Under the pieces are notes generated by a model, which searched no databases, was not told the origin of the DNA, and saw nothing but the letters and a program-made list of their open reading frames with translations. A stretch of DNA of 8,785 nucleotides from the NCBI GenBank assembly GCA_947625445.1, contig CANQOM010000060.1, positions 1-8,785 of the forward strand, read 5' to 3'. The stretch is from Candidatus Gastranaerophilales bacterium. Lineage in GTDB: Bacteria > Cyanobacteriota > Vampirovibrionia > Gastranaerophilales > Gastranaerophilaceae. Within the stretch, counting starts at the first letter, position 1; every line of letters starts with the position of its first letter. This document shows, in pieces, positions 1 through 5,949 of the stretch. Position numbers and translations under genes: made by a program.

Positions 1-692
1 GAAGTGCTATTGGTATTGCTTCTGCGGTTGCAGGGGTTTATTGTATGGCTAAAAAGGGGAAACCTGATTTAAAATTAAATAAAATATCTTATTCTGAAAT
101 GGAGGCTCTTGCTATTGGTTTGGGCTCTGTTGTTGGTGGTTTAACAGGCGGATTAATTGCCGATAAAGATAAAAGAAATATTAAACCTAAATTAAGAGAA
201 GCTTCACAACAATTCATTGGTAATATGATGTTTCCATTATGTACTTTAGCTATCGGAAATAATCTTCTCAATAAAGCTAATATTGTAATGCCTCAAATAA
301 AATCTAATAATTCTGTTATTAAGTATATTAATAATATAATAAAATTCATTCCTAAAACGGCAACTACTATTATTGCACTTGTTGGTGGTATGGAAATAGG
401 TAATAAGGTTGTAAATAAATTAAATAACAAAATTTTTAAAGAAGAAGTTAAACACGATGTTAAAGCTGAAGATTATTTAGTTCATGCTGATGATATTTGT
501 ATTACTGCTAATATGTTATTAAAAGATGTTAAATCTATAACTTCTGTAACATCAACTCTACTTCCTTTATCTTTTATTGTTTCAGGCTCTAAAACAGGTA
601 TGCAGCAGATGCCTTTTCAAACTAAAGAAATAAAACCTGATTCTGATGTTTTTAAAGATATTATTCAACCGACTGAAATTAAAAAGGCTTAA
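1..692 (+). CDS. Unrecognised glycine-rich membrane-associated protein, 5'-truncated by the window edge
   Basis: I do not recognise this protein. The frame is open to the window edge, and the codons before the ATG at 45 read as a coherent hydrophobic segment (IGIASAVAGVYC), so the gene probably begins outside the window. An AGGGG at 32-36 keeps the ATG at 45 possible as a start. Counting from that ATG (215 residues), hydrophobic glycine/alanine-rich stretches lie near residues 21-39 (with a GGLTGG glycine-zipper-like run), 58-75, 104-122 and 165-180, separated by lysine- and asparagine-rich linkers. This suggests several weak membrane or membrane-inserting helices. No catalytic motif is visible. 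The TAA stop overlaps the hemW stop on the other strand by four bases. The function is unknown; a lineage-specific membrane protein is my best description. Confidence 0.7.
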   Translation, partial: SAIGIASAVAGVYCMAKKGKPDLKLNKISYSEMEALAIGLGSVVGGLTGGLIADKDKRNIKPKLREASQQFIGNMMFPLCTLAIGNNLLNKANIVMPQIKSNNSVIKYINNIIKFIPKTATTIIALVGGMEIGNKVVNKLNNKIFKEEVKHDVKAEDYLVHADDICITANMLLKDVKSITSVTSTLLPLSFIVSGSKTGMQQMPFQTKEIKPDSDVFKDIIQPTEIKKA

Positions 693-735
693 CTTATAAA
701 TTCAGACATTATTTCATTGCTTATAAGTATGCCTT
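681..735 (-). terminator. Possible terminator hairpin at the 3' end of hemW
   Basis: Read on the minus strand, AAGGC plus CTTATAA (735-731 and 727-721) can pair with TTATAAG plus GCCTT (699-693 and 688-684). This gives 12 base pairs with a small asymmetric internal loop and a 21-base apical loop. A run of five T (685-681) closes the 3' side, as in intrinsic terminators. The hairpin spans the hemW stop and the last codons of the facing gene. The stem is AT-rich and the loop large, so it is only a moderate candidate. On the plus strand no T-run follows, so it would act for hemW only. Confidence 0.35.
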
Positions 736-1771
736 CTTCTGTAAGACTGATTGATTTATTGTCATAATTTATAAAATTTTTGTATTTTTCTATTATATTT
801 TTATATTTTTTGTCAAAATCAATATTGTATTTTTTATTAAATGTGATTATATTCAAACCTTCTTTGAGTCTTAATGCTAAAAATATTTCGTTTTCCATAT
901 TTTCTTTTTGACTTAAAGAAATTTCTTCAGATTTTTTTAAAGGATTATATATGTAATCTTGTAATTTGTATTGATTTTTATATCTTATATTACCTTCAAA
1001 TCCACTGGCATTGAGTCCGAAACCATAATAATTTTGGTTTTTCCAATATGATATATTATGTTGTGATTCAAAGTTTTCTTTTGCAAAGTTACTTATTTCA
1101 TAATGAATAAACCCATTTTTATTTAGTTCCTTCGACAAATATAAAAACATTTCAGCCTGCATTTCATCATCTGCGATATTTTTTGGTGGATTTTTACCGA
1201 AAAAAGAATCTTCTTCTATTTTAAGACCATACGTTGAAATATGCGCTACGTTTAAATCCAGTGCTTTTTTGATGTCTTTTTTAAATATATTCATATTCTG
1301 ATTAGGAAGTCCGTATATCAAGTCTATACTTATATTTATGAATCCTGCATTCTTTATTATCTCAATTGAATTATATATATCTTTTTCACTGTGAAGTCTG
1401 CCTATATATTTTAAAATATTATTATCAAATGTTTGGCAACCTAATGATATTCTGTTAATGCCTATATCAAACAATTTATTAAATTTATCTTTATTAACTG
1501 ATTCAGGATTTGCTTCAAGCGTAATTTCGGCTTTATCTGACAGATTAAATTTTGAAATTAATTTATATATTTCATCAGCATCAATTAAAGAAGGAGTCCC
1601 GCCTCCTATGTATAGTGTTTCCAAATATTCTTTTTTATATTTTTCCTTAATTTCTTTATATAGTGCATCAAAATAAAACTCTTTCATTTCGGTATTTATT
1701 CCGGAAACAAAAGAGCAATATTTACATTTTTGCTTACAAAACGGTATATGTATATATGCATGTTTAATCAT
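689..1771 (-). CDS. hemW: Heme chaperone HemW (radical SAM, HemN/CPO-like family)
   Basis: This is a 360-residue cytoplasmic radical SAM protein of the HemW family, known as heme-binding chaperones that deliver heme to membrane targets. The cluster motif C12-x3-C16-x2-C19 is followed by S-F. True coproporphyrinogen dehydrogenase HemN has a fourth Cys two residues after the third, so this points to HemW. Other family signatures are YIGGGTPS (54-61), ITLEANPES, a GINRISLGCQ segment, IDLIYGLPNQ, an HYEISNFA segment and GFGLNASGF. Length matches the usual 350-400. I chose the ATG at 1771 because homologues begin directly with a short M-x-H-x-Y-I-H-I-P-F lead. A TTG eight codons upstream (1795) would add only a basic extension (TVKRKKH). 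No strong ribosome binding site precedes either start. The 3' end overlaps the facing gene by four bases. Confidence 0.93.
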   Translation of the reverse strand: MIKHAYIHIPFCKQKCKYCSFVSGINTEMKEFYFDALYKEIKEKYKKEYLETLYIGGGTPSLIDADEIYKLISKFNLSDKAEITLEANPESVNKDKFNKLFDIGINRISLGCQTFDNNILKYIGRLHSEKDIYNSIEIIKNAGFINISIDLIYGLPNQNMNIFKKDIKKALDLNVAHISTYGLKIEEDSFFGKNPPKNIADDEMQAEMFLYLSKELNKNGFIHYEISNFAKENFESQHNISYWKNQNYYGFGLNASGFEGNIRYKNQYKLQDYIYNPLKKSEEISLSQKENMENEIFLALRLKEGLNIITFNKKYNIDFDKKYKNIIEKYKNFINYDNKSISLTEEGILISNEIMSEFIS

Positions 1772-1819
1772 ATGTTTTTTTCTTTTAACCGTCAAAATAA
1801 CAACTTATAAATATAGTTT

Positions 1820-1825
1820 ATTATA
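1820..1825 (-). promoter_or_regulatory. Possible -10 box for hemW
   Basis: On the minus strand 1825-1820 reads TATAAT, the sigma70 -10 consensus, about 50 bases upstream of the hemW ATG. No convincing -35 hexamer sits 16-18 bases further upstream, and the region is very AT-rich, so a chance match is quite possible. If real, it lies back to back with the rimI promoter. Confidence 0.3.
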
Positions 1826-1830
1826 AAAAT

Positions 1831-1859
1831 TTGAAAGTAACTTAACTTTTTGTTACAAT
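1831..1859 (+). promoter_or_regulatory. Sigma70-type promoter for rimI-bioY
   Basis: TTGAAA (1831-1836) and TACAAT (1854-1859) are separated by exactly 17 bases, matching 5/6 and 5/6 of the sigma70 consensus. Transcription would begin near 1866, giving a leader of only about 13 bases that contains a GAGAG ribosome binding site (1866-1870) before the ATG at 1879. Confidence 0.55.
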
Positions 1860-1878
1860 TTTTAAGAGAGTATTAATT

Positions 1879-2403
1879 ATGAAACTTAAAGTTGATTTAA
1901 TGACTTCTTTTGACGTAGAAGAAGTATATCTAATAGAAGAAATAATTCATCCTAACCATCATTGGTCTAAAACGTCATTTTATAATGAATTAACAAATAA
2001 TCTTTCAAGATATTGGGTTTTAAGAAATGAAGATAATAAGATACTTGCGTTTATTGGTATTTGGCTTATATTTGAAGAAGCTCACATTACAACATTAGGA
2101 GTTCATCCTGATTACAGAAGATTGGGATATGCTCAAATTCTTTTAGTTAAAGCAATAAAAGAATGCTATAAAAATATGATTAAATATATTACCCTAGAGG
2201 TTCGAGAAAGTAATGTTCCGGCTATTTCTTTATATGAAAAGTTTTTATTTGAGTCTATAGGAGTCAGAAAAAATTATTATCAGGATAATGGTGAAAATGC
2301 CTTAATAATGTTTACTCAAAACATTTGGTATGATACATTTAAGAATAACTTCAATAACATAGAAAATAATATAAAAAAGGCTGAAGTTTTTTATGATGAA
2401 TAA
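1879..2403 (+). CDS. rimI: RimI-type GNAT N-acetyltransferase, probable ribosomal protein S18 N-alpha-acetyltransferase
   Basis: This is a 174-residue GNAT-fold acetyltransferase. The acetyl-CoA loop is visible as LGVHPDYRRLGYA (73-85, R-x-x-G-x-A form). It is followed by LEVRESN (106-112), where E108 fits the catalytic Glu of RimI, then ALYEK-like ISLYEK (116-121) and GVRKNYYQDNGENALIM (128-144). That last pattern, G-x-R-x-x-Y-Y-x-D-x-G-E-x-A-L-I-M, is very characteristic of RimI. In known members the enzyme acetylates the N-terminal Ala of ribosomal protein S18 in the cytoplasm. A 30-residue tail beyond the GNAT core (145-174) resembles the extension I recall from cyanobacterial RimI proteins. 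The gene overlaps bioY by 11 bases and appears to be cotranscribed with it. Another GNAT substrate cannot be excluded. Confidence 0.85.
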   Translation: MKLKVDLMTSFDVEEVYLIEEIIHPNHHWSKTSFYNELTNNLSRYWVLRNEDNKILAFIGIWLIFEEAHITTLGVHPDYRRLGYAQILLVKAIKECYKNMIKYITLEVRESNVPAISLYEKFLFESIGVRKNYYQDNGENALIMFTQNIWYDTFKNNFNNIENNIKKAEVFYDE

Positions 2404-3034
2404 ACGAATAAAAGAAGAGATAAAAAAATTCCATAAACCAAATGTTCGTATAAAGTTTTGTTTGGGTACTATAGCAATAGTTTTATTTTGTATATTATTA
2501 TTAATTATTGCTACTTTCTCACAGATAAAGATAAATTTTAACGTTCCTCAATCAAGTATTGCATCATATTTACAATTTGAATATATACCTCAAATTCCTG
2601 TTGTCCTTTTTATTGCTGCGTTATTAGGAGAATTTTGGGGATTGGTTACGATATTATTATATATAATTTTAGGTTTGACACCAATGTTTCCGGTGTATGC
2701 ACTCGGAGGCGGATTATCTTATGTATTTCAGTATAATTTTGGTTATATTTTTGCTTATTTATTTGCAGTACTTATTTCCGCAAAAGTTATGAAAAATAAT
2801 AATTCTGTTTTGAAGATGCTTTTAGCTGTTATTTATGGTGTTTTATTAATCCATATTATAGGTATTATATATATGACTATTATTGCCCTTTTAAGACATG
2901 ATTCTTGGCAATTTATTACTAATTGGATATATTATCAATCTCTTTCAAAAATATTATATGATTTAGTATTCAGTTTTATCGCAGTATTAATAGCTAGGGG
3001 ATTGAGAAAAATTCTTTGGGTTTTGATAGGTTAG
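2393..3034 (+). CDS. bioY: Biotin transporter substrate-binding protein BioY (ECF S component)
   Basis: This is a 213-residue integral membrane protein with about six hydrophobic segments (near 21-42, 67-80, 84-97, 115-130, 141-168 and 185-205). The central stretch GLTPMFPVYALGGGLSYVF (94-112), followed by FGYIFAYLFAV (116-126), matches the BioY signature of a G-L-P-x-F segment, a GGG turn and an F-G-Y-hydrophobic helix. BioY binds biotin in the membrane and works alone or with an ECF energising module, which is not seen here. The basic N-terminal tail of about 20 residues is cytoplasmic in character. The start overlaps the end of rimI; the ATG at 2393 is followed at once by a second ATG (2396), and either could be used. 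This is the only gene in the window that ends in TAG without an obvious continuation. Confidence 0.82.
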   Translation: MMNKRIKEEIKKFHKPNVRIKFCLGTIAIVLFCILLLIIATFSQIKINFNVPQSSIASYLQFEYIPQIPVVLFIAALLGEFWGLVTILLYIILGLTPMFPVYALGGGLSYVFQYNFGYIFAYLFAVLISAKVMKNNNSVLKMLLAVIYGVLLIHIIGIIYMTIIALLRHDSWQFITNWIYYQSLSKILYDLVFSFIAVLIARGLRKILWVLIG

Positions 3035-3051
3035 AGATTTAATAAAAAGTG

Positions 3052-3315
3052 TTAAAGTCCAAAAGACGATAAAATTTTTATAAGTAGCCTTTCTATAACT
3101 TGTAATAGAATAAAAGCTACAATAGGTGAAAAATCTAACATTCCTATAGGGGGAATTATTGTTTTAAAAGGAGCCATAATTATATTATAAAACTTTACCA
3201 ATGAGGCAATAGGCTCTTTACGGATGTCAAAAATCGGTATCCAACTTAAAAGTATAACAATAAGAATTATTAAATATATTATTCTAAATATTAAAGAAAT
3301 AGCATAAGAAATCAT
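3052..3315 (-). CDS. YggT family membrane protein
   Basis: This is an 87-residue protein with two hydrophobic helices (about 4-25 and 62-83) around a conserved loop. ILLSWIP (21-27) and the segment PF-x-x-IIPPIG-x-LDFSPIVAF-x-LLQ (49-72) are the hallmark of the YggT/Ycf19 family. Members occur in bacteria and in plastids, where they affect nucleoid or cell-division distribution and osmotic behaviour; no biochemical activity is established. Translation begins 13 bases after mtnP, with an AAGGA ribosome binding site seven bases before the ATG, so the gene is probably cotranscribed with mtnP. It faces bioY, with only 17 bases between the two stop codons. Confidence 0.88.
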   Translation of the reverse strand: MISYAISLIFRIIYLIILIVILLSWIPIFDIRKEPIASLVKFYNIIMAPFKTIIPPIGMLDFSPIVAFILLQVIERLLIKILSSFGL

Positions 3316-3328
3316 ATTTTATCCTTTG

Positions 3329-4138
3329 TTATGAAGTGTGGGAAGTATTATAACATTCACAATTATTTCTCTCCATAGGAATATTTTCTATAATTGCTAT
3401 TAATAAACTTTTTAATCTTGTAATATTTGATTTGAACACTTGTAAGACTTCTTGGTGAGTAACTGGTGGAACATCTCCGACTAAGCCTGCATCATAGTCA
3501 GTAATAAGTGCTATAGTCAAGGGACACATGTCAAGTTCTCTTACAAGATGTACTTCGGGGAATTGGCTCATGTTAATTACTTCCCAGCCTTGATTTGTAA
3601 AAAATTTAGATTCAGATTTGGTTGTGAATCTTGGTCCGTTAATAACCACTACCGTACCTTTATCATGTACATTAATACCTTGTTTTTTAGCTTGTTCTAT
3701 AGCAATTTTTCTTAATTCGGGGCAATAAGGATCTGCACTTGAAGGGTGGATACAATCAGGACCTTCAAAAAATGTATTTTTTCTTCCGTCTGTCCAATCT
3801 ACAAATTGGTCGCATATGACAAAATCACCGGGTTTAACATGTTTTTGCAAACTACCTGCTGCACAAGGAGATATTACTCGTTTTACACCTAAAGATTTCA
3901 TTGCCCATACATTTGCTCTATAATTTACTGTATGAGGTAAAAATCTATGATTTTTTCCGTGACGGGGAATAAATGCTACTTTTTTCCCTGATATTTCTCC
4001 TATTGTTATTGGGTCTGATGGACTGCCGTAAGGAGTATCAATATTTATTTCATCGTATTTTTTTCCTGATTCTTCAAAAAAACTGTAAAAACCGCTACCG
4101 CCTATAATTCCTATATCCGCACCATTTATGTTTGTCAT
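3329..4138 (-). CDS. mtnP: S-methyl-5'-thioadenosine phosphorylase (MTAP/PNP family)
   Basis: This 269-residue cytoplasmic phosphorylase splits methylthioadenosine with phosphate into adenine and methylthioribose 1-phosphate, clearing the by-product of polyamine and related S-adenosylmethionine reactions. Family motifs in order: GGSGFY (13-18), PRHG-x2-H-x3-PH-x3-NYRAN (58-76), CAAGSL (92-97), NGPRFTTKSES (167-177), NMSQFPE (189-195) and TDYDAG (213-218). The two Asp in TDYD favour a 6-amino purine base; guanosine/inosine-type PNPs carry Asn there. A Cys-containing tail (NNCECYNTSHTS) is peculiar to this copy. An AGGAG site lies six bases before the ATG. It is divergent from adenine deaminase, which uses its product adenine, and precedes yggT in a two-gene unit. 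Confidence 0.92.
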   Translation of the reverse strand: MTNINGADIGIIGGSGFYSFFEESGKKYDEINIDTPYGSPSDPITIGEISGKKVAFIPRHGKNHRFLPHTVNYRANVWAMKSLGVKRVISPCAAGSLQKHVKPGDFVICDQFVDWTDGRKNTFFEGPDCIHPSSADPYCPELRKIAIEQAKKQGINVHDKGTVVVINGPRFTTKSESKFFTNQGWEVINMSQFPEVHLVRELDMCPLTIALITDYDAGLVGDVPPVTHQEVLQVFKSNITRLKSLLIAIIENIPMERNNCECYNTSHTS

Positions 4139-4164
4139 ATTTATCTCCTATCTGCAATATGTAT

Positions 4165-4193
4165 TTTTTAGCATAGAAATGATGTTATTACAA
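4165..4193 (-). promoter_or_regulatory. Possible promoter for mtnP-yggT
   Basis: On the minus strand TTGTAA (4193-4188) and TAAAAA (4170-4165) are 17 bases apart, each matching the sigma70 consensus at 4/6. The start would fall near 4158, leaving a 20-base leader with the AGGAG site. The -35 element lies inside the 18-base palindrome. The match is weak alone but well placed. Confidence 0.35.
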
Positions 4194-4199
4194 TAACAT
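4182..4199. promoter_or_regulatory. Perfect 18-base palindrome, operator candidate between mtnP and ade
   Basis: ATGTTATT-AC-AATAACAT is an inverted repeat with eight-base arms that match exactly around a two-base centre, the form of a dimeric repressor site. It lies in the 89-base divergent region and overlaps the proposed -35 elements of both promoters. One bound regulator could therefore control MTA and adenine salvage together. A hairpin role is unlikely because it is AT-rich and upstream of both genes. No regulator gene is in the window. Confidence 0.5.
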
Positions 4200-4221
4200 T
4201 TTTTATTTATGTTAATATAAA
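4193..4221 (+). promoter_or_regulatory. Possible promoter for ade giving a leaderless transcript
   Basis: ATAACA (4193-4198, 4/6 match to the -35 consensus) and TATAAA (4216-4221, 5/6 match to the -10 consensus) are separated by 17 bases. The start site expected seven bases later falls on the A of the ade ATG (4228). No purine-rich ribosome binding site precedes that ATG, which fits a leaderless message. The -35 lies in the right arm of the palindrome. Confidence 0.4.
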
Positions 4222-4227
4222 ATCATT

Positions 4228-5040
4228 ATGGAATTTGAAGAAATCATTAAAACTGCAAAAGGCGAGAGTGATGCTGATTTAGTAATTAAAAACGGTCAGA
4301 TTATTAATGTTTTGTCTAAAGAAATATATAAAGCAGATATTGCCATAAAAAACGGTATTATTGCAGGAGTCGGCTTTGAGTTTAAAGGGAAAAATGAAAT
4401 TGATGTTCAAGGTCAATATATTTCTCCTTCATTTATTGATGCTCATGTTCATATTGAAAGTTCAATGTTATTACCTTCAGAATTTGCCAAAATGGTCGTT
4501 CCAAAAGGAACTACAACAATCATTTCAGACCCGCATGAAATATCTAATGTTATTGGACTTCACGGGATAAGTTTTATGAGAGAAACTTCTAAAAATTTGC
4601 CTTTGGATGTTTATATGATGCTTCCTTCCTGTGTACCGGCCACTAATTGGGAAACCTCCGGATTTGAATTGAATAGTTATGATTTGTCTTTATTGATAGA
4701 TAGTCCTTGGGTGCTCGGTATTGCAGAAATGATGAATTTCCCCGGTGTTATTAATCTTGATAAGAAAGTTTTGGCTAAATTAAAACTCGCTATTGAAAAA
4801 GGCAAACGGATAGACGGGCATGCACCTTATTTATGTGGACATGATTTATGTGCATATATCTCAGGCGGTATTTCTTCTGACCATGAATGCACAAATATTG
4901 ATGAAGCTATAGAAAAACTTAGACTTGGTATGTATTTAATGATTCGAGAAGGCAGTGCCGCTAAAAATTTGGATGCTCTTATTCCTGTACTCAAAACATT
5001 TCCTACAAATAAATGTATGTTTGTTACTGATGACAGATAG
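4228..5040 (+). CDS. ade: Adenine deaminase, N-terminal part (all metal ligands, ends at TAG)
   Basis: This 270-residue part holds the first beta-sandwich strands and most of the amidohydrolase barrel. Visible motifs are the start segment M-E-F-x-E-I-I-K-x-A-x-G, H73-x-H75 in FIDAHVHIESSM, SDPHE (100-104), VPATNWETSG (136-145), GIAEMM with E167 as probable bridging ligand, DGHAP (H198), CGHDLCAY (H205), SDHECTN (H219), MIREGSA (238-244), and finally TDDR (267-270) carrying the catalytic/metal Asp. The ATG at 4228 matches the family's usual N-terminus, though it has no ribosome binding site. Stopping here removes the last barrel elements and the whole C-terminal domain, so the fragment alone is unlikely to fold as an active enzyme. 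Confidence 0.8.
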   Translation: MEFEEIIKTAKGESDADLVIKNGQIINVLSKEIYKADIAIKNGIIAGVGFEFKGKNEIDVQGQYISPSFIDAHVHIESSMLLPSEFAKMVVPKGTTTIISDPHEISNVIGLHGISFMRETSKNLPLDVYMMLPSCVPATNWETSGFELNSYDLSLLIDSPWVLGIAEMMNFPGVINLDKKVLAKLKLAIEKGKRIDGHAPYLCGHDLCAYISGGISSDHECTNIDEAIEKLRLGMYLMIREGSAAKNLDALIPVLKTFPTNKCMFVTDDR

Positions 5041-5057
5041 CCTTCTGATTTGAAGGA
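5038..5057 (+). other. In-frame TAG followed directly by a stem-loop containing an AAGGA motif
   Basis: TAG (5038-5040) is followed with no gap by CCTTC (5041-5045), a six-base loop, and GAAGG (5052-5056): a perfect 5-bp stem, GC-richer than its surroundings. AAGGA (5053-5057) overlaps the 3' arm. Such a structure could slow termination and aid readthrough, or hide a re-initiation site until the terminating ribosome opens it. It is short and may be chance. No T-run follows, so it is not an intrinsic terminator. Confidence 0.4.
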
Positions 5058-5949
5058 ACATATTAACGGTATGGTCAGAAGAACTGTTCAATCAGGTATA
5101 AATCCTGTTGATGCTATACAAATGGCGTCTTTAAATGCTGCAGAATACTTTGGAATTAAAAATCTTGGAGCTATTGCTCCTTATTATAAAGCTGATTTAT
5201 TAATTTTAGATAACTTAAAGGATTTTAATCCTGTTAAGGTAATTAAAAACGGCAATATTGTTGCAGAAAATGGTAAAATGATTACTGATTGTCCTTGTAA
5301 CCATATTTCTTCTTTGAGAGGTACCGTTAATATAAGATGGTTGGATAAAGAAGATTTGAAAATTAAAGCTGAGTCGGACAAAGTAAGAGCAATTGAAGTT
5401 ATATCTAATCAACTTGTAACAAAAAATGTTGAAGCAAAAATAAATATTGAAAATGATTATGCACAAAGTAATATTGAAGACGATATTCTAAAAATCTTAG
5501 TTATTGAACGTCATAAAGCAAGCGGTAATATAGGAAAAGGTTTTGTTAAAGGATTTGGTATAAAATCAGGTGCTATAGCGTCTACTGTTGCTCATGATTC
5601 CCATAATATGATTGTTATTGGTACTAATGATGATGATATGTTTAAGGCGATTAAGGAACTTGTAAAATCTCAAGGTGGTAAAGTTATAGTGCAAAACGAG
5701 AAAGTTATTGCTAAATTAGAGCTTCCTATTGCAGGTTTAATGTCTGATGAATCAGCTGAAACAGTTTTACATAAATGTGAAGAACTTAAAAATGGTCAAA
5801 AACTTATAGGTTGTTCCTTAGATGCGCCTTTTATGACTATGGCTTTTCTCTCTTTATCTGTTATTCCCGAACTTAAACTTACTGACAAAGGTTTATTTGA
5901 TGTTGTTAATAATAAATTTGTTGATTTATTTATTAATATTAAAAATTAA
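5050..5949 (+). CDS. ade: Adenine deaminase, C-terminal part downstream of the TAG
   Basis: This stretch continues the barrel (INGMVRRTVQSGINPVDAIQ, then ASLNAAEYFGI and a KADLLILD closing strand). It then carries the complete adenine deaminase C-terminal domain, with IERHKASGNIGKGFVKGFG, STVAHDSHNMIVIG, LPIAGLMSDESAE and GCSLDAPFMTMAFLSL all in family order. If translated separately, the best start is not the TTG at 5050 but the in-frame ATG at 5071 (292 residues). That ATG has an AAGGA at 5053-5057, 13 bases upstream, similar to the 12-base spacing of the same motif before the DUF2142 gene. The AAGGA is partly paired in the stem-loop after the TAG. Whether this half is made alone, as part of a full-length protein, or not at all cannot be told from sequence. 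Confidence 0.65.
   Translation: MKEHINGMVRRTVQSGINPVDAIQMASLNAAEYFGIKNLGAIAPYYKADLLILDNLKDFNPVKVIKNGNIVAENGKMITDCPCNHISSLRGTVNIRWLDKEDLKIKAESDKVRAIEVISNQLVTKNVEAKINIENDYAQSNIEDDILKILVIERHKASGNIGKGFVKGFGIKSGAIASTVAHDSHNMIVIGTNDDDMFKAIKELVKSQGGKVIVQNEKVIAKLELPIAGLMSDESAETVLHKCEELKNGQKLIGCSLDAPFMTMAFLSLSVIPELKLTDKGLFDVVNNKFVDLFINIKN

Larger units (their letters stand above)
4228..5949 (+). pseudogene. ade: Adenine deaminase gene interrupted by one in-frame TAG (nonsense mutation, split gene or readthrough)
   Basis: Read as one frame, this locus has 573 codon positions, the normal length of adenine deaminase, which converts adenine to hypoxanthine and ammonia in purine salvage. The only defect is TAG at 5038-5040 (position 271). 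There is no indel, and similarity to the family continues without a gap from TDDR before the stop to P-S-D-L-x5-INGMVRR after it. In homologues I recall, a variable polar residue followed by Pro occupies the stop position. No other stop or frameshift is present, so decay, if that is the cause, is recent. A base-calling error, a split gene or readthrough are alternatives. Gene order supports a salvage role: mtnP, divergent across a shared regulatory region, makes the substrate. The 3' end overlaps the facing DUF2142 gene by 24 bases. Confidence 0.75.

Noticed and set aside
1767..1795. TTGACG-N17-TATGAT on the minus strand, a near-perfect sigma70 promoter match at the hemW 5' end.
   Set aside because: The -10 box contains the hemW ATG (1771-1769), so transcription would begin inside the gene and lose the start codon and probably the N-terminal lead before the iron-sulfur cysteines. 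A chance match in AT-rich sequence is likelier.
1793..1795. TTG as the hemW start codon, giving 368 residues.
   Set aside because: The ATG at 1771 gives the standard HemW N-terminus; the extra residues TVKRKKH are not typical of the family.
1837..1856. Inverted repeat GTAAC-N10-GTTAC in the rimI promoter spacer, as a possible operator.
   Set aside because: The arms are only five bases long in AT-rich sequence, so there is too little signal to call.
3035..3051. Bidirectional terminator between bioY and yggT.
   Set aside because: The 17-base gap contains no stem, and the imperfect CTTTGG/CCAAAAG pairing around it needs a bulge and has no good T-run.
5050..5052. TTG as an independent start for the C-terminal half of adenine deaminase.
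   Set aside because: It has no ribosome binding site and lies in the loop of the stem; the ATG at 5071 with AAGGA upstream is a better re-initiation candidate.
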